From assembly GCA_018065085.1 (NCBI GenBank), contig JAGHUA010000066.1:1-40054 (forward strand): a stretch of 40,054 bases of DNA. The letters run 5' to 3'. Positions 8,236 through 17,088 of this stretch are shown one piece after another. Origin of the DNA: Candidatus Liminaster caballi. GTDB lineage: Bacteria; Bacteroidota; Bacteroidia; Bacteroidales; UBA3663. Made by a program: the position numbers and the translations under genes. The number at the start of each line of letters is the position of its first letter. The stretch's first letter is position 1. Below the pieces are notes generated by a model. That model did no database searches, was not told the origin of the DNA, and saw only the letters and a list, made by a program, of their open reading frames with translations.

Positions 8236-10125
8236 GTGGACAATCCTCAACTCGATCTGGCATACAACTATGCCCAATACACACGCCGAAACATCTTCCT
8301 CACCGGCAAGGCCGGCACAGGCAAGACCACGTTTCTGCGCCATCTACGCAACACTTCACACAAGCGCATGATTGTGGTCGCTCCGACAGGTGTGGCTGCC
8401 ATTAATGCCGGAGGTGTGACCATTCATTCGTTCTTCCAGCTCGCTCCCGGTCTGTTCCTGCCCGAGGTGAAGCGCGAGACGAAGAACAAATACGGCTACT
8501 CAAAGCATAAGATCAACATACTGCGCACTCTCGACCTGCTTGTCATTGACGAGATCTCTATGGTGCGCTGTGACCTGCTTGATGCCATTGACGAGGTGCT
8601 TCGCCGTTTTCAGGATCACTACCGTCCGTTCGGCGGTGTGCAACTCCTGCTTATTGGCGACATTCAACAGCTGGCACCTGTTGCCGCCGACAACGAATGG
8701 CCGCTGCTCCAACAGCACGGCTACACTACGCCATATTTCTTCGGCAGCAAGGCACTCCAGCAGACCGACTACACAACCATCGAACTCCGTCACGTCTATC
8801 GTCAGGCTGACCAGACATTCATTGGCCTGCTCAATAAGGTTCGCGAGAACTGCCTCGACGATCAGGCTTTGCAGTTGCTCAACAGTCGCTACAAACCGGC
8901 ATTCCGTCCTGACGACCGCGAAGGATACATAACCCTTACAACCCACAACTATCAGGCACAGGAGATCAACCAGGAGCGCCTTGCCTTGCTCAATACAGCG
9001 CCTGTAACATTCAGCGCGTCTGTCAATGGCGATTTCCCTGAGATTTCATACCCGACAGATGCCCAGCTCACGCTCAAGGCAGGCGCGCAGGTCATGTTCT
9101 GCAAGAACGACTCTTCGTCAGCCAAACTTTACTTCAACGGCAAGATTGGCCGTGTCACCCAGATTGCCAACGGTCATGTTTGGGTGGAGAGCAAGACTGA
9201 GGACGGCATACCACAGGACATTGAGGTTACGCCGCAGGAATGGACCAACACGAAATACGAAACCGACCCAAAGAGCGGCGAGATTGTCGAGACCGTAGCC
9301 GGCACTTTCACCCAGATACCTCTGCGCACGGCCTGGGCAATAACCATCCACAAGAGTCAGGGTCTTACCTTCGATCATTGTATCATCAATGCTGGACGTG
9401 CGTTCAGTCCAGGTCAGGTCTATGTAGCCCTGTCGCGCTGCCGTACCCTTGAGGGACTCGTACTCAGCACTCCCATCACCACCCATGCCATCATGAGTGA
9501 TCCGGACGTGGTTGGCTATAATAAATTCGTCGAACAGAATCAGCCCGACGAACAGCAGTTGGTAATCGACCGCCTCCAATGCGTGGGACAGACACTTTGT
9601 GCATTGTTCGACTACATGCCGATGATGATGCAGTTCCGCCACATGGTTCGCATCGCCGACGAGCACCTTCCGCGAGCCCACAAGCCATTCGTCGCTGCCA
9701 TCAAGGAACTCTGCACTCGTGCCGAGAACGAACTTGAGACCATCGGCATGCGCTTCCAAAACCAGATACGCCAGCTGCTGCCACTTGCCGCCACCTACGA
9801 CGACAACGCCCAGCTGAAGGAACGCGTAAAGAAGGGCAACGATTACTTCCTCATCAAGACCACAGAGATTCTCGACGACTTCGTGACCACAGGATTGCCC
9901 ACCATCGACAATCAGAGGGTCAAGGAACAGATCACACTTGCCTTCGACAACTTCCGTCAGGACTATAAGATCAAGACCTACCTCCTGACACAGATGACAC
10001 AAGGGTTCACACTCGACCGCTACTGGAATGCCAAGGCAGCCGCAACCATGGCCGCCAACGAGAGCACACCGGCCAAGATCGCAGGCAAGACAACAAAGAC
10101 CAAAAAACGAAAAACCAAACAATAA
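8236..10125 (+). CDS. PIF1/RecD-like superfamily 1 DNA helicase
   Basis: ATP-dependent 5'-3' DNA helicase of the PIF1-like type common in Bacteroidales. Seen: Walker A GKAGTGKT (24-31), motif Ia APTGVAA (49-55), Walker B VIDEIS (103-108), IGDIQQLAPV with the sensor Q, and the late SF1 motifs HKSQGLTF (from H372) and YVALSRCRTLEGLVL. The tail after about 440 is a helical, charged region ending in a Lys/Thr-rich stretch that may bind DNA. The start is GTG at 8236, 14 bp after the protease stop; no in-frame ATG lies closer to the conserved N-terminus. The stop TAA at 10123-10125 touches the next ATG, so it is co-transcribed with the S9 peptidase. The biological role is not known. Confidence 0.9.
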   Translation: MDNPQLDLAYNYAQYTRRNIFLTGKAGTGKTTFLRHLRNTSHKRMIVVAPTGVAAINAGGVTIHSFFQLAPGLFLPEVKRETKNKYGYSKHKINILRTLDLLVIDEISMVRCDLLDAIDEVLRRFQDHYRPFGGVQLLLIGDIQQLAPVAADNEWPLLQQHGYTTPYFFGSKALQQTDYTTIELRHVYRQADQTFIGLLNKVRENCLDDQALQLLNSRYKPAFRPDDREGYITLTTHNYQAQEINQERLALLNTAPVTFSASVNGDFPEISYPTDAQLTLKAGAQVMFCKNDSSSAKLYFNGKIGRVTQIANGHVWVESKTEDGIPQDIEVTPQEWTNTKYETDPKSGEIVETVAGTFTQIPLRTAWAITIHKSQGLTFDHCIINAGRAFSPGQVYVALSRCRTLEGLVLSTPITTHAIMSDPDVVGYNKFVEQNQPDEQQLVIDRLQCVGQTLCALFDYMPMMMQFRHMVRIADEHLPRAHKPFVAAIKELCTRAENELETIGMRFQNQIRQLLPLAATYDDNAQLKERVKKGNDYFLIKTTEILDDFVTTGLPTIDNQRVKEQITLAFDNFRQDYKIKTYLLTQMTQGFTLDRYWNAKAAATMAANESTPAKIAGKTTKTKKRKTKQ

Positions 10126-12273
10126 ATGAACAAGCTAACAGCCCTAATGGCAACAACAGCAATCCTGGCAGCTTCATGCAGCCCAAAGGCAGAACAGGAA
10201 CCGATCGAATACATCGGCCGCAGCACCATCTCTGCCTCTCACCTCACACCCGAACTCCTTCAGGAACTTGGCAAAATCTCTGACCTTCAGGCCTCGCCCG
10301 ACGGTGAGAAGGTGCTCTATGGTGTGACATACACAAGCGTTGCTCAGAACAAGAGCAACCGCGAACTTTTCGTACTCAACCTCTCCGATGGATCGAACAC
10401 GGCCATCACACACACAGTCAAGAGCGAACAGAATGCAGTGTGGAGCGCCGATGGCAAGAACATCTATTTCCTTTCAGCCGAATCGGGCAGTATGCAGATG
10501 TGGCGCATGGATGCCGATGGCAGCAACCGCGTGCAGGTCAGCAATACCGATCGCGACATCGAGGGATTCGTGCTCAGTCCGGACAAGAGCAAGGTGCTGA
10601 TGATCATGGCCATCGCCGTGCCTCGCATCGATGACAAGCTTTTTGAGGGTCTGGACAAGACCACAGGCCGTCTGGTCGATGAGATGAACTATCGCCACTG
10701 GGATGATTTCGTTGACAACTATCCTCACCCTTATCTTGCCGATCTTGGCAAAGACGGCAAAGTGGACAATGCCACGCTGACCGACATGCTCGAAGGCGAG
10801 CCATACGAATGTCCTATGCGTCCGTTCGGCGGCACAGAGTCATTTGCGTGGAGTCCTGACGGAAAGCAGATTGTCTATGTGTGCCGCAAGGAGACCGGCA
10901 CCAAGTATGCTTTCTCGACACGCTCGTCACTATATCTCTATGACATCGAGTCACGTCAGACCACCGACCTCCACCCAGGCGATCACGGCTACGATACCAA
11001 TCCGAAGTTCAACACCGACGGTACGGCCCTCGCGTTCCAGGCCATGGCCCGCAACGGATATGAGAGCGACAAGAATGATCTCTGTGTCATCGACATGCAG
11101 AGCCGTAACATCAACGTGCTCACATCCGACTATGACAATAACTGCGATGACTTCGTCTGGGCTCCTGACGGAAGCATTACCTTCCTGAGTTACAACGGCG
11201 GCACCGCACAGGTATTCAATGCCAAGTTCCAAGGCGAAGGAAGCCTGACTCAGCTCAGCGATGGTTCGGATCATGATTTTGCGGGTCTCTGTTACTGCGG
11301 TGACAAGCTTATCACCCTGCGCCATGACTGGCATTCGCCTAACGAGATCTTCGTGCTCAATGCCGATAAATCTGCCACACAGCTCACACACGAGAACGAT
11401 GCTCTCCTCGCCCAGCTCGGCGACATGGGCAAGTTCGAACGTCGCTGGATGAAGTGTACAAACGGTGACGAGATGCTGGTATGGATTGCCTATCCTGTTG
11501 GCTTCGACCCAGAGACGGCTGTAAAGGAAGGCAAGAAGGTTCCTACGCTACTCTATTGCCAGGGTGGTCCTGAGAGCGCCGTATCGCAGTTCTGGAGCAC
11601 ACGCTGGAACATCGCCATCATGCAGGCCAACGGCTATGCCATCGTGCTGCCTAACCGCCACGGCGTACCCGGCTTCGGACAGACATTCAACGAACAGATT
11701 GCCGGCGATTTCGCAGGTCAGTGTATGCGCGACTACTTCACTGCCATTGACAATGTGGCTCGCGAGCCATGGTGCGACAGCGACCGACTCGGAGCTGTAG
11801 GCGCTTCGTTCGGCGGTTATTCTGTCTATTGGCTTGCAGGTCATCACGAGAAGCGCTTCAAGGCACTCATCGCCCATTGCGGCATCTTCAACTGCGAGTC
11901 GATGTACGGCGAAACCGAAGAGATGTGGTTTGCCGACTGGGATTACGGCGGATCATATTTCGGTCAGGACGGTCTGGAGCCAGGACTCTGCCACACACCT
12001 AAGCGCGGCAAGGGCGGAGTCAATGCATGCTACACCGACTCGCCACACCGTTCGATCACAAAATGGGATGCTCCTATCCTCGTCATCCACAACGAGCATG
12101 ACTATCGCATCCCCGTAACACAAGGAATGCAGGCATTCAACCTTGCACGTATGCGTGGTGTTCCTGCCCGCTTCCTCTATTTCCCAGATGAATGTCATTG
12201 GGTGACCAAGCCTCAGAACGCCGTGCTCTGGCAGCGCGTGTTCTTCGATTGGCTCGACACCTACTTAAAGTAA
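10126..12273 (+). CDS. S9 family dipeptidyl peptidase, lipoprotein (DPP5-like)
   Basis: Serine exopeptidase that releases dipeptides from oligopeptides, feeding amino-acid fermentation. N-terminal lipobox AILAASC predicts a lipoprotein (lipidated Cys at 18). Residues about 40-430 form a WD40/TolB-like propeller (repeated SPDGK/WSADGK blades). The alpha/beta hydrolase domain follows, with nucleophile S561 in GASFGGYS, D659 in HNEHDYRIP and H691 in DECHWV. Length (715 aa) and the motif around the His match DPP5-type enzymes of Porphyromonas/Prevotella. It starts on the base after the helicase stop. Its 3' end overlaps the stop of the convergent GH9 gene by 9 bp. Exact dipeptide preference cannot be read from sequence. 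Confidence 0.9.
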   Translation: MNKLTALMATTAILAASCSPKAEQEPIEYIGRSTISASHLTPELLQELGKISDLQASPDGEKVLYGVTYTSVAQNKSNRELFVLNLSDGSNTAITHTVKSEQNAVWSADGKNIYFLSAESGSMQMWRMDADGSNRVQVSNTDRDIEGFVLSPDKSKVLMIMAIAVPRIDDKLFEGLDKTTGRLVDEMNYRHWDDFVDNYPHPYLADLGKDGKVDNATLTDMLEGEPYECPMRPFGGTESFAWSPDGKQIVYVCRKETGTKYAFSTRSSLYLYDIESRQTTDLHPGDHGYDTNPKFNTDGTALAFQAMARNGYESDKNDLCVIDMQSRNINVLTSDYDNNCDDFVWAPDGSITFLSYNGGTAQVFNAKFQGEGSLTQLSDGSDHDFAGLCYCGDKLITLRHDWHSPNEIFVLNADKSATQLTHENDALLAQLGDMGKFERRWMKCTNGDEMLVWIAYPVGFDPETAVKEGKKVPTLLYCQGGPESAVSQFWSTRWNIAIMQANGYAIVLPNRHGVPGFGQTFNEQIAGDFAGQCMRDYFTAIDNVAREPWCDSDRLGAVGASFGGYSVYWLAGHHEKRFKALIAHCGIFNCESMYGETEEMWFADWDYGGSYFGQDGLEPGLCHTPKRGKGGVNACYTDSPHRSITKWDAPILVIHNEHDYRIPVTQGMQAFNLARMRGVPARFLYFPDECHWVTKPQNAVLWQRVFFDWLDTYLK

Positions 12274-14820
12274 ACTCCTGTCAAGATCCATGACAGTATA
12301 GTGAAGCCATGTATTGTGGCCGTCGATACAGAACTCGCCCTGTTGCCAGATGAATGGGAAACGGAGCAGTTCTGGAAGGTCTGGACGGATGAGGTTGGTG
12401 CCAGGCACCACAGCACCCGGAATGTACGACCAATCGGCACGGTTGCCACCATATATGGCTTTCACTGTCTCATGACCCACTCCTGCCACAAACGAACTGC
12501 GGTTCTGTCCGGGGTGCATGCCCATAAAGAACTGCACGCAGCGGCTCATGAATCCTGTGTCGAAAAGGTCTGGATATGAGTCATGCAGCATGCTGTAGGT
12601 GAATGCCAGATGCTGAGGTTCCCATGAACCTGATCCGCGATTGCCCCTGTCATGCGGAATACCGTATGGAGTCAGCGTCAGATAAGAGTCGAATTGTTCC
12701 TTCACTGCGGGCAATGCGGCTCTTACTGCTTTCGTAAAGCGCTTATTGCCCAACTTTTGCTCGAAACGGCCGATGAACCATCCGGTCATTCCGATGTTCT
12801 GGCAGATATAATCCTGCTCGTCGGTCACAGCCTTGGCATACTGTTCCTCGCCCGTATCAAGATACAGTTCGACGGCGGTCTGCAACAGGGCAGATTTCAG
12901 CCATGACTGCATACGCTTCTGCCATGCCGTAGCGTCTTTTGGCAACGCTACCTGCACCTCTGTCTTATAATTATTATATAATGTACGCGCGATGTCGATA
13001 CATTGCACGGCAAGCGTGTCGTTATAGCCTCTCAGCACACGTCCTACGGCAGCCACCTGTGCTGCTACCTGCAATTCGCGTCCCGGATTCTCTTCGGTGA
13101 ATACCCATCGGTCATCGTCTGTACCTTTGATGCGGTCGGTGTGGGTTGTGGCATCGCCAAGGAACACGTACTGGCGGATTGTCGGACACAATATGCCGCG
13201 ATACAGACGTCCAAGCGACCTCCAGCCAGCAGTTATGGTCAATGCGCCGTTCTCAATCTGCTGCATGTAGTCGTTCTTGCCGTCTGGCTGATGGATCTCA
13301 ACCTCATGGCTGTCGAAGTCGATGCTTGTCTCGTCCCAGTTTGCGCCAAGGTTCTCGACCATCAGCGCCAGCAGATAACTCTGCACGGCCTGCGACTCGA
13401 TGCGCAGATCCCAATCTCCGGCATCATGCCATCCGCCAACAGCAAGCCCAGGCACCTGATCGCCCGGCTTGTATTTGCAATATGTGCTTGGCCCCTGAGT
13501 GTATCCGTCGAAATGTTGAAGGTCGGTCGGAGCCATCGTGGCATCATCGTCGTGACAACGGCCATGCCATACGCGATACTTGTCTCGCACTCTCATGTGG
13601 CACATCTGTACTGGCAGGAAATATTCAATCTCGGTCTGTGTCACTCCGTTGCGCCACACGTTATCATCAATTCTGAACGTATTCCCCTGCTCCGTTCCGT
13701 AGGTAACCTGATAGAGACCTTCTTCAGCCACTTCACTAAAGTCGAACTTCAGATAGTTGTATCGCAGGAATGTACCCCATTCCACAGGTTTTGCAGTCTT
13801 GACCAGCAGGCGTCCGTCGGCGGTTATGCGATAGAGAGAGACATCACAGCGCCTTGTGTCTCGCTTGTCAAGTTCGATGACGGCGGTCTTCTGCTCCTTC
13901 GGATGGTATCCAACCTGAGAAGTCTGCACCACAGGCGTATAGAGCCAGCTATTATCGGTGGCTGGACGTATCGACCAATGTGCCACTTCGCCCGTCGCTC
14001 CTGCCGCGAACTCGCTGCGAAGCACGAACCAGCCGTTCTGGTGGTTTATTCTTCCGTCATACAGGCGCATCTGACCACTCTTGTCCTCAATCACCACACG
14101 ACCTGTCTCGTCCTGCGGATTGAGCACAAACACGCGACCTTCCGCCAACGGAGCAGAGATAATATCATCGGCCACAAGCGGATTATAGACGTTGCGGTCG
14201 CCAAACAGATTCTGCAGGTTGTGAGGCATCAGATGATCGCTGTTGCTCTGGCGATGTACGGTCGGACCCATTGCCTGATGAGGAAAAAGTCCGCTCTCTT
14301 CATCCATAAGCCATGGCTGACCAAGAAGGGTCGAGGGCTGCAATTCGAGGTTGAATCCCAGCTTTCCGGCAAACTCCTGCGGCACGGTCTTGTCTATAGT
14401 CACACGCACGTCAATCTCATTGTCCCGGCCCTCAACGCTTATCGTATATCCGAATTTGAAGTCCGGGTAGAACATCGGATTGAAACCCGTGGCGTGCTTC
14501 GACGAATCAGGATAGGCCAGGCTCACCTCAATGCGGTTGTCCTGTTTCCTTACTTCCTTGCCAATCATTTTCGGCAATCCCTGCCACTGACCAGGAGTTG
14601 CCTCAAACCTCACGTCGCCACATGCCGCAACTCGCAGACCTTTCTGCACCAAGGTTATTCCGCCCTGATGACCCTCAGCATAGACGTCATCGAACACCAT
14701 CAGCTGTGAACTGCTGTTATCGAAATAACCCTGTTCGTTCAGCTGCCAGCCCTGAGCCATACAACACAATGACGCCTGCATCATCAGGAGTCCTACGGAT
14801 AAAGTCTTCATATTTTTCAT
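12265..14820 (-). CDS. Glycoside hydrolase family 9 (endoglucanase-like), secreted
   Basis: Cleaves beta-glucan or related plant/bacterial polysaccharides. Layout: signal peptide (MKTLSVGLLMMQ..., ending MAQG); a poorly conserved beta-rich region of about 270 residues; a CelD_N/Ig-like domain starting near SQVGYHPKEQKTAV (minus strand around 13.9 kb); an (alpha/alpha)6 GH9 barrel. The catalytic base motif is HDAGDWD (around 13410-13425). The C-terminal block has GMHPGQNRSSF and QQGEFCIDGHN (around 12325-12350), where E is the likely proton donor. I prefer the ATG at 14820 over the one at 14838, because the promoter predicts transcription starting near 14850, leaving almost no leader for the longer form. 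It is convergent with the S9 peptidase and overlaps its stop. Substrate is uncertain: this GH9 branch has an unusual long N-terminal region. Confidence 0.85.
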   Translation of the reverse strand: MKNMKTLSVGLLMMQASLCCMAQGWQLNEQGYFDNSSSQLMVFDDVYAEGHQGGITLVQKGLRVAACGDVRFEATPGQWQGLPKMIGKEVRKQDNRIEVSLAYPDSSKHATGFNPMFYPDFKFGYTISVEGRDNEIDVRVTIDKTVPQEFAGKLGFNLELQPSTLLGQPWLMDEESGLFPHQAMGPTVHRQSNSDHLMPHNLQNLFGDRNVYNPLVADDIISAPLAEGRVFVLNPQDETGRVVIEDKSGQMRLYDGRINHQNGWFVLRSEFAAGATGEVAHWSIRPATDNSWLYTPVVQTSQVGYHPKEQKTAVIELDKRDTRRCDVSLYRITADGRLLVKTAKPVEWGTFLRYNYLKFDFSEVAEEGLYQVTYGTEQGNTFRIDDNVWRNGVTQTEIEYFLPVQMCHMRVRDKYRVWHGRCHDDDATMAPTDLQHFDGYTQGPSTYCKYKPGDQVPGLAVGGWHDAGDWDLRIESQAVQSYLLALMVENLGANWDETSIDFDSHEVEIHQPDGKNDYMQQIENGALTITAGWRSLGRLYRGILCPTIRQYVFLGDATTHTDRIKGTDDDRWVFTEENPGRELQVAAQVAAVGRVLRGYNDTLAVQCIDIARTLYNNYKTEVQVALPKDATAWQKRMQSWLKSALLQTAVELYLDTGEEQYAKAVTDEQDYICQNIGMTGWFIGRFEQKLGNKRFTKAVRAALPAVKEQFDSYLTLTPYGIPHDRGNRGSGSWEPQHLAFTYSMLHDSYPDLFDTGFMSRCVQFFMGMHPGQNRSSFVAGVGHETVKAIYGGNRADWSYIPGAVVPGTNLIRPDLPELLRFPFIWQQGEFCIDGHNTWLHYTVMDLDRSLL

Positions 14821-14855
14821 GTTTTCAAAATGTATCATGGTAAATTAACTCGCGG

Positions 14856-14887
14856 CAAAGATAACCATTTCTTTCAACAAATGCAAG
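14856..14887 (-). promoter_or_regulatory. Probable promoter of the GH9 gene
   Basis: On the minus strand TATCTTTG (14856-14863) is a full -7 match; CTTG (14884-14887) lies exactly 20 bp upstream as a three-of-four -33 match. Confidence 0.6.
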
Positions 14888-14955
14888 AAAATACGCAAAG
14901 AAATTGATTTTCGACAGTCGTGAAATACAAAATACAAATTTAGGCAAGCAGAATC

Positions 14956-15057
14956 ACTTCCCAAGACATAGGAAACCCTAAAAATATATTCTGAGCATTT
15001 GCTAAGACTTGGGAAGTCCTCAGAACATTGTTCCCAGCATTTTCAAAGACTTAAGAA
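14956..15057. repeat. Short inverted and direct repeats between GH9 and the PL10 relic
   Basis: ACTTCCCAAG at 14956-14965 is the perfect inverse of CTTGGGAAGT at 15008-15017. AGCATTTGCTAAGACTTGGG (from about 14994) is repeated imperfectly as AGCATTTTCAAAGACTTAAG (from about 15037). No gene is visible in 14888-15100; this is a decayed intergenic stretch upstream of GH9. Confidence 0.4.
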
Positions 15058-15124
15058 ATGCTTTTATATTGCAAAAATGTCATAGTGGAGGGTTGGCAAG
15101 GGCGACAATGGCGATAAGGTTCTG

Positions 15125-15301
15125 CTACAACAGGACCTGGTCACCAATCCTGCGAGCCTCATCACTCTTCAGGAAGTCCGAATCAGAAAGGCGCAAGGCA
15201 TTCCTGTCATAACGGACCTGGCGTTGACTCTGGTCAGACGTCTGTCCTGCCATGGTAAGGCAAAACAGCAACAGAACGGTTAACAAAGAGAGCTTTTTCA
15301 T
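15125..15301 (-). pseudogene. N-terminal stump of a secreted pectate lyase (PL10/PelA-like)
   Basis: From the ATG at 15301 the frame gives a signal peptide (MKKLSLLTVLLLFCLTMAGQ) followed by SDSDFLKSDEARRIGDQVLL, then a TAG. Family-10 pectate lyases of Bacteroidales begin their mature chain with this type of segment (FF...EARRIA..VLLYQ) and continue for about 300 more residues with a GGWPKN motif. Here the frame stops where Y of LLYQ is expected (TAG for TAC/TAT) and the sequence afterwards no longer resembles the enzyme, so both a nonsense change and loss of the body are likely. A well-formed promoter still lies upstream. Identification rests on a short segment and is moderately certain. Confidence 0.55.
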
Positions 15302-15342
15302 TCGGTTTGTAAAGTAGGTTAGTGTATGCTTTTTCATTGGCG

Positions 15343-15373
15343 CAAAATTATTAAAAAAATGGCAATAAACAAA
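15343..15373 (-). promoter_or_regulatory. Promoter of the PL10 relic
   Basis: On the minus strand TTTG (15370-15373), a 19-bp spacer, then TAATTTTG (15343-15350). The -33 box lies in the loop and the spacer overlaps one arm of a 13-bp perfect dyad (15354-15366 / 15378-15390). Confidence 0.65.
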
Positions 15374-15390
15374 ATTCATTGCCATTTTTT
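15354..15390. promoter_or_regulatory. 13-bp perfect dyad: bidirectional terminator or operator
   Basis: AAAAAATGGCAAT (15354-15366) and ATTGCCATTTTTT (15378-15390) are exact inverses with an 11-nt loop. The A/T tails make it terminator-like on both strands; it could end transcripts from the PARG-like gene. Because it overlaps the -33 region of the next promoter, an operator is equally possible. The rest of 15391-15582 shows nothing I can support. Confidence 0.5.
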
Positions 15391-15582
15391 AGTACAAATG
15401 TATGCATTCTCCCATGTTTCCGTGCAAATAATTGGAAATATCGGAAAAAGATGGGTGCTTTCTCATCTTAGGCTGGCTCCTCGGCGGTTCTGTCGGATTA
15501 GGCACAGTCATCTGTCTTTTCCTCGTCGGTCCCGTCGCCGGTTTCTTCCTTCCAAAGAGTGAGAAACTGGTCAATCATATAG

Positions 15583-16971
15583 TTATGCAAAGGTGATGAA
15601 TTCCTCCACAAAGGGTTTGTAGTTGCCCTCGGGATTATGAGCGCGATGAGCGTTGTGGTCATCGAGTATCGCAAAGCTGATGAGTCTGTATTTATTTTTG
15701 AACTCAGGTTCCTCAAAGACCTCATGGAAAAGCTGGGCGATATGAGACGGAGGATTGCAGAATGCACCACAACCTAATGCTCCCAACACCAGAGAGTCAT
15801 GACCATGACGCAGACCTATGCGGAGGATGGTTCGCATCTTGTTCTTCGTACCTTCTACCATGCTGTCAGCAAGATGTGTTGCATCTTTCAGTTCGGGACG
15901 GTTGATCCCTGCCACAGCAATGAAGGACAAGCGTTCTGGAGTGTCCATCAGCTTGTAGCCATGCTGTTCATCCTCACGGAAAAGCAAAGCGTTTGGTGTA
16001 TAGATACCTCCGAAGTCTCGGTTCAAAGGATAACGTTCACCAGTTCTGACAGGTGTGATATGCTTTTTGTACCATACTTGGTCAATGAAGTATTCTGTGA
16101 ACTGATAGAGTGAACGGAAGAGGTTGGTGCGGCGAAAGAGAGTCTCTTCCTGTGCACCGGCTCCAGTCATGACTCCACCACCAGGATTCCTGCGACTTGC
16201 CATATTCAGCACAGCAGGATTGTAGCCCTCTCGAATCAGGCGAACACCTTCCTCAAGACAATCCACATTGCGAACTATAAACGTTGTATCTTTTTCACGA
16301 ACAGCAATATCATCGACACGAAACGCTTCCTTGTAGAAGTTCGTCTCATGTTCCATACGGGTAAGGTCTGGGAATGTGACACGCTTTCCTTCTTCAGTTG
16401 TATAGACCCCCTGATTGACAATCTCTATTGTACTACGATATTCCTGTGCGCGAAGTTCCTTGACTTTGTAATATGCAACACTATCACCCTTGGCAGCCTT
16501 CTTCATCAGAGACTCATAGGCAGATATAAAGTCTTTTGAGTTCCATGTTATTTCGTTTGCATCGGGTGTGGCAGGCTTATTCAACCCAAGACTCTCAACA
16601 AACGTCTTTGGCAAGATTACATTTTCCAGTTCCAATGCATCTTCAAACAATGGCGCAATCTCTTCATCGCGGAATCCGGCAATACCACATCCGATTCTTG
16701 TTACAAGAAACGTAAGTGTCGTATTTTGCTTTGCGAACTGAATAAAGCTATCTACGTATGGCTTGATGGTTTCTACACCTCCTTGCATGGTTGGAATAGC
16801 ATAGCTTCTTCCTTGTATGCCAGAACCTAATCCCCAAACAGCTCCAAAGCGATTATAGGCAAGCCACGCAGCGCCACCACCATGTGAACCATAAAGATTA
16901 CTGCCAAACACGAATATCTCATTCTCATTCAATTCGGAGATTCTATCTGGTGTATATCTTCTATTGTACAT
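15583..16971 (-). CDS. Macro-like + TIGR02452 (microbial PARG-like) fusion protein
   Basis: Two modules. Residues 1-130 resemble the small A1S_2505-type macro-related proteins: EIFVFGSNLYGSHGGGAA (18-35) and TRIGCGIAGF (91-100). Residues about 205-462 are the TIGR02452/DUF2263 domain, related to poly(ADP-ribose) glycohydrolase: LNMASRRNPGGG (255-266), AQEETLFRR (273-281, with the catalytic-type QEE), and LGALGCGAFCNPP (396-408). Such proteins are expected to hydrolyse ADP-ribose linkages or related NAD-derived adducts in the cytoplasm. Residues about 135-200 link them. All visible signature residues are kept. It lies alone between two gaps, but a NADAR protein and a NADAR relic are within 4 kb on the same strand, suggesting an ADP-ribose or NAD-linked conflict theme. 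The ATG is embedded in a motif shared with the sigma-like gene (see findings). Confidence 0.8.
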   Translation of the reverse strand: MYNRRYTPDRISELNENEIFVFGSNLYGSHGGGAAWLAYNRFGAVWGLGSGIQGRSYAIPTMQGGVETIKPYVDSFIQFAKQNTTLTFLVTRIGCGIAGFRDEEIAPLFEDALELENVILPKTFVESLGLNKPATPDANEITWNSKDFISAYESLMKKAAKGDSVAYYKVKELRAQEYRSTIEIVNQGVYTTEEGKRVTFPDLTRMEHETNFYKEAFRVDDIAVREKDTTFIVRNVDCLEEGVRLIREGYNPAVLNMASRRNPGGGVMTGAGAQEETLFRRTNLFRSLYQFTEYFIDQVWYKKHITPVRTGERYPLNRDFGGIYTPNALLFREDEQHGYKLMDTPERLSFIAVAGINRPELKDATHLADSMVEGTKNKMRTILRIGLRHGHDSLVLGALGCGAFCNPPSHIAQLFHEVFEEPEFKNKYRLISFAILDDHNAHRAHNPEGNYKPFVEEFITFA

Positions 16972-16991
16972 AATATCATTTTCCTTTTATC

Positions 16992-17022
16992 GTGTGATGC
17001 CATTTTAATATCACACTTTTTT
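16992..17022 (+). promoter_or_regulatory. Small hairpin in the leader of the PARG-like gene
   Basis: GTGTGAT (16992-16998) and ATCACAC (17010-17016) form a 7-bp stem followed on the plus strand by TTTTTT. It would terminate plus-strand (antisense) transcripts; in the minus-strand mRNA it lies about 20 nt before the ATG and could affect initiation. Confidence 0.4.
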
Positions 17023-17088
17023 ATTGTTAGTAGTGTTTTTATGAAAAGACGAGTATCGGCGACGAATTCTATAAGTGTGTATTAAAAA

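Noticed and set aside
13003..14709. 568-codon plus-strand frame antisense to GH9
   Set aside because: GH9 on the minus strand has signal peptide, domains and promoter; the antisense frame has no recognisable motif.
15389..15574. 61-codon minus-strand frame downstream of the PARG-like gene
   Set aside because: Low-complexity basic/proline reading, overlaps another frame, no homology or spacing support.
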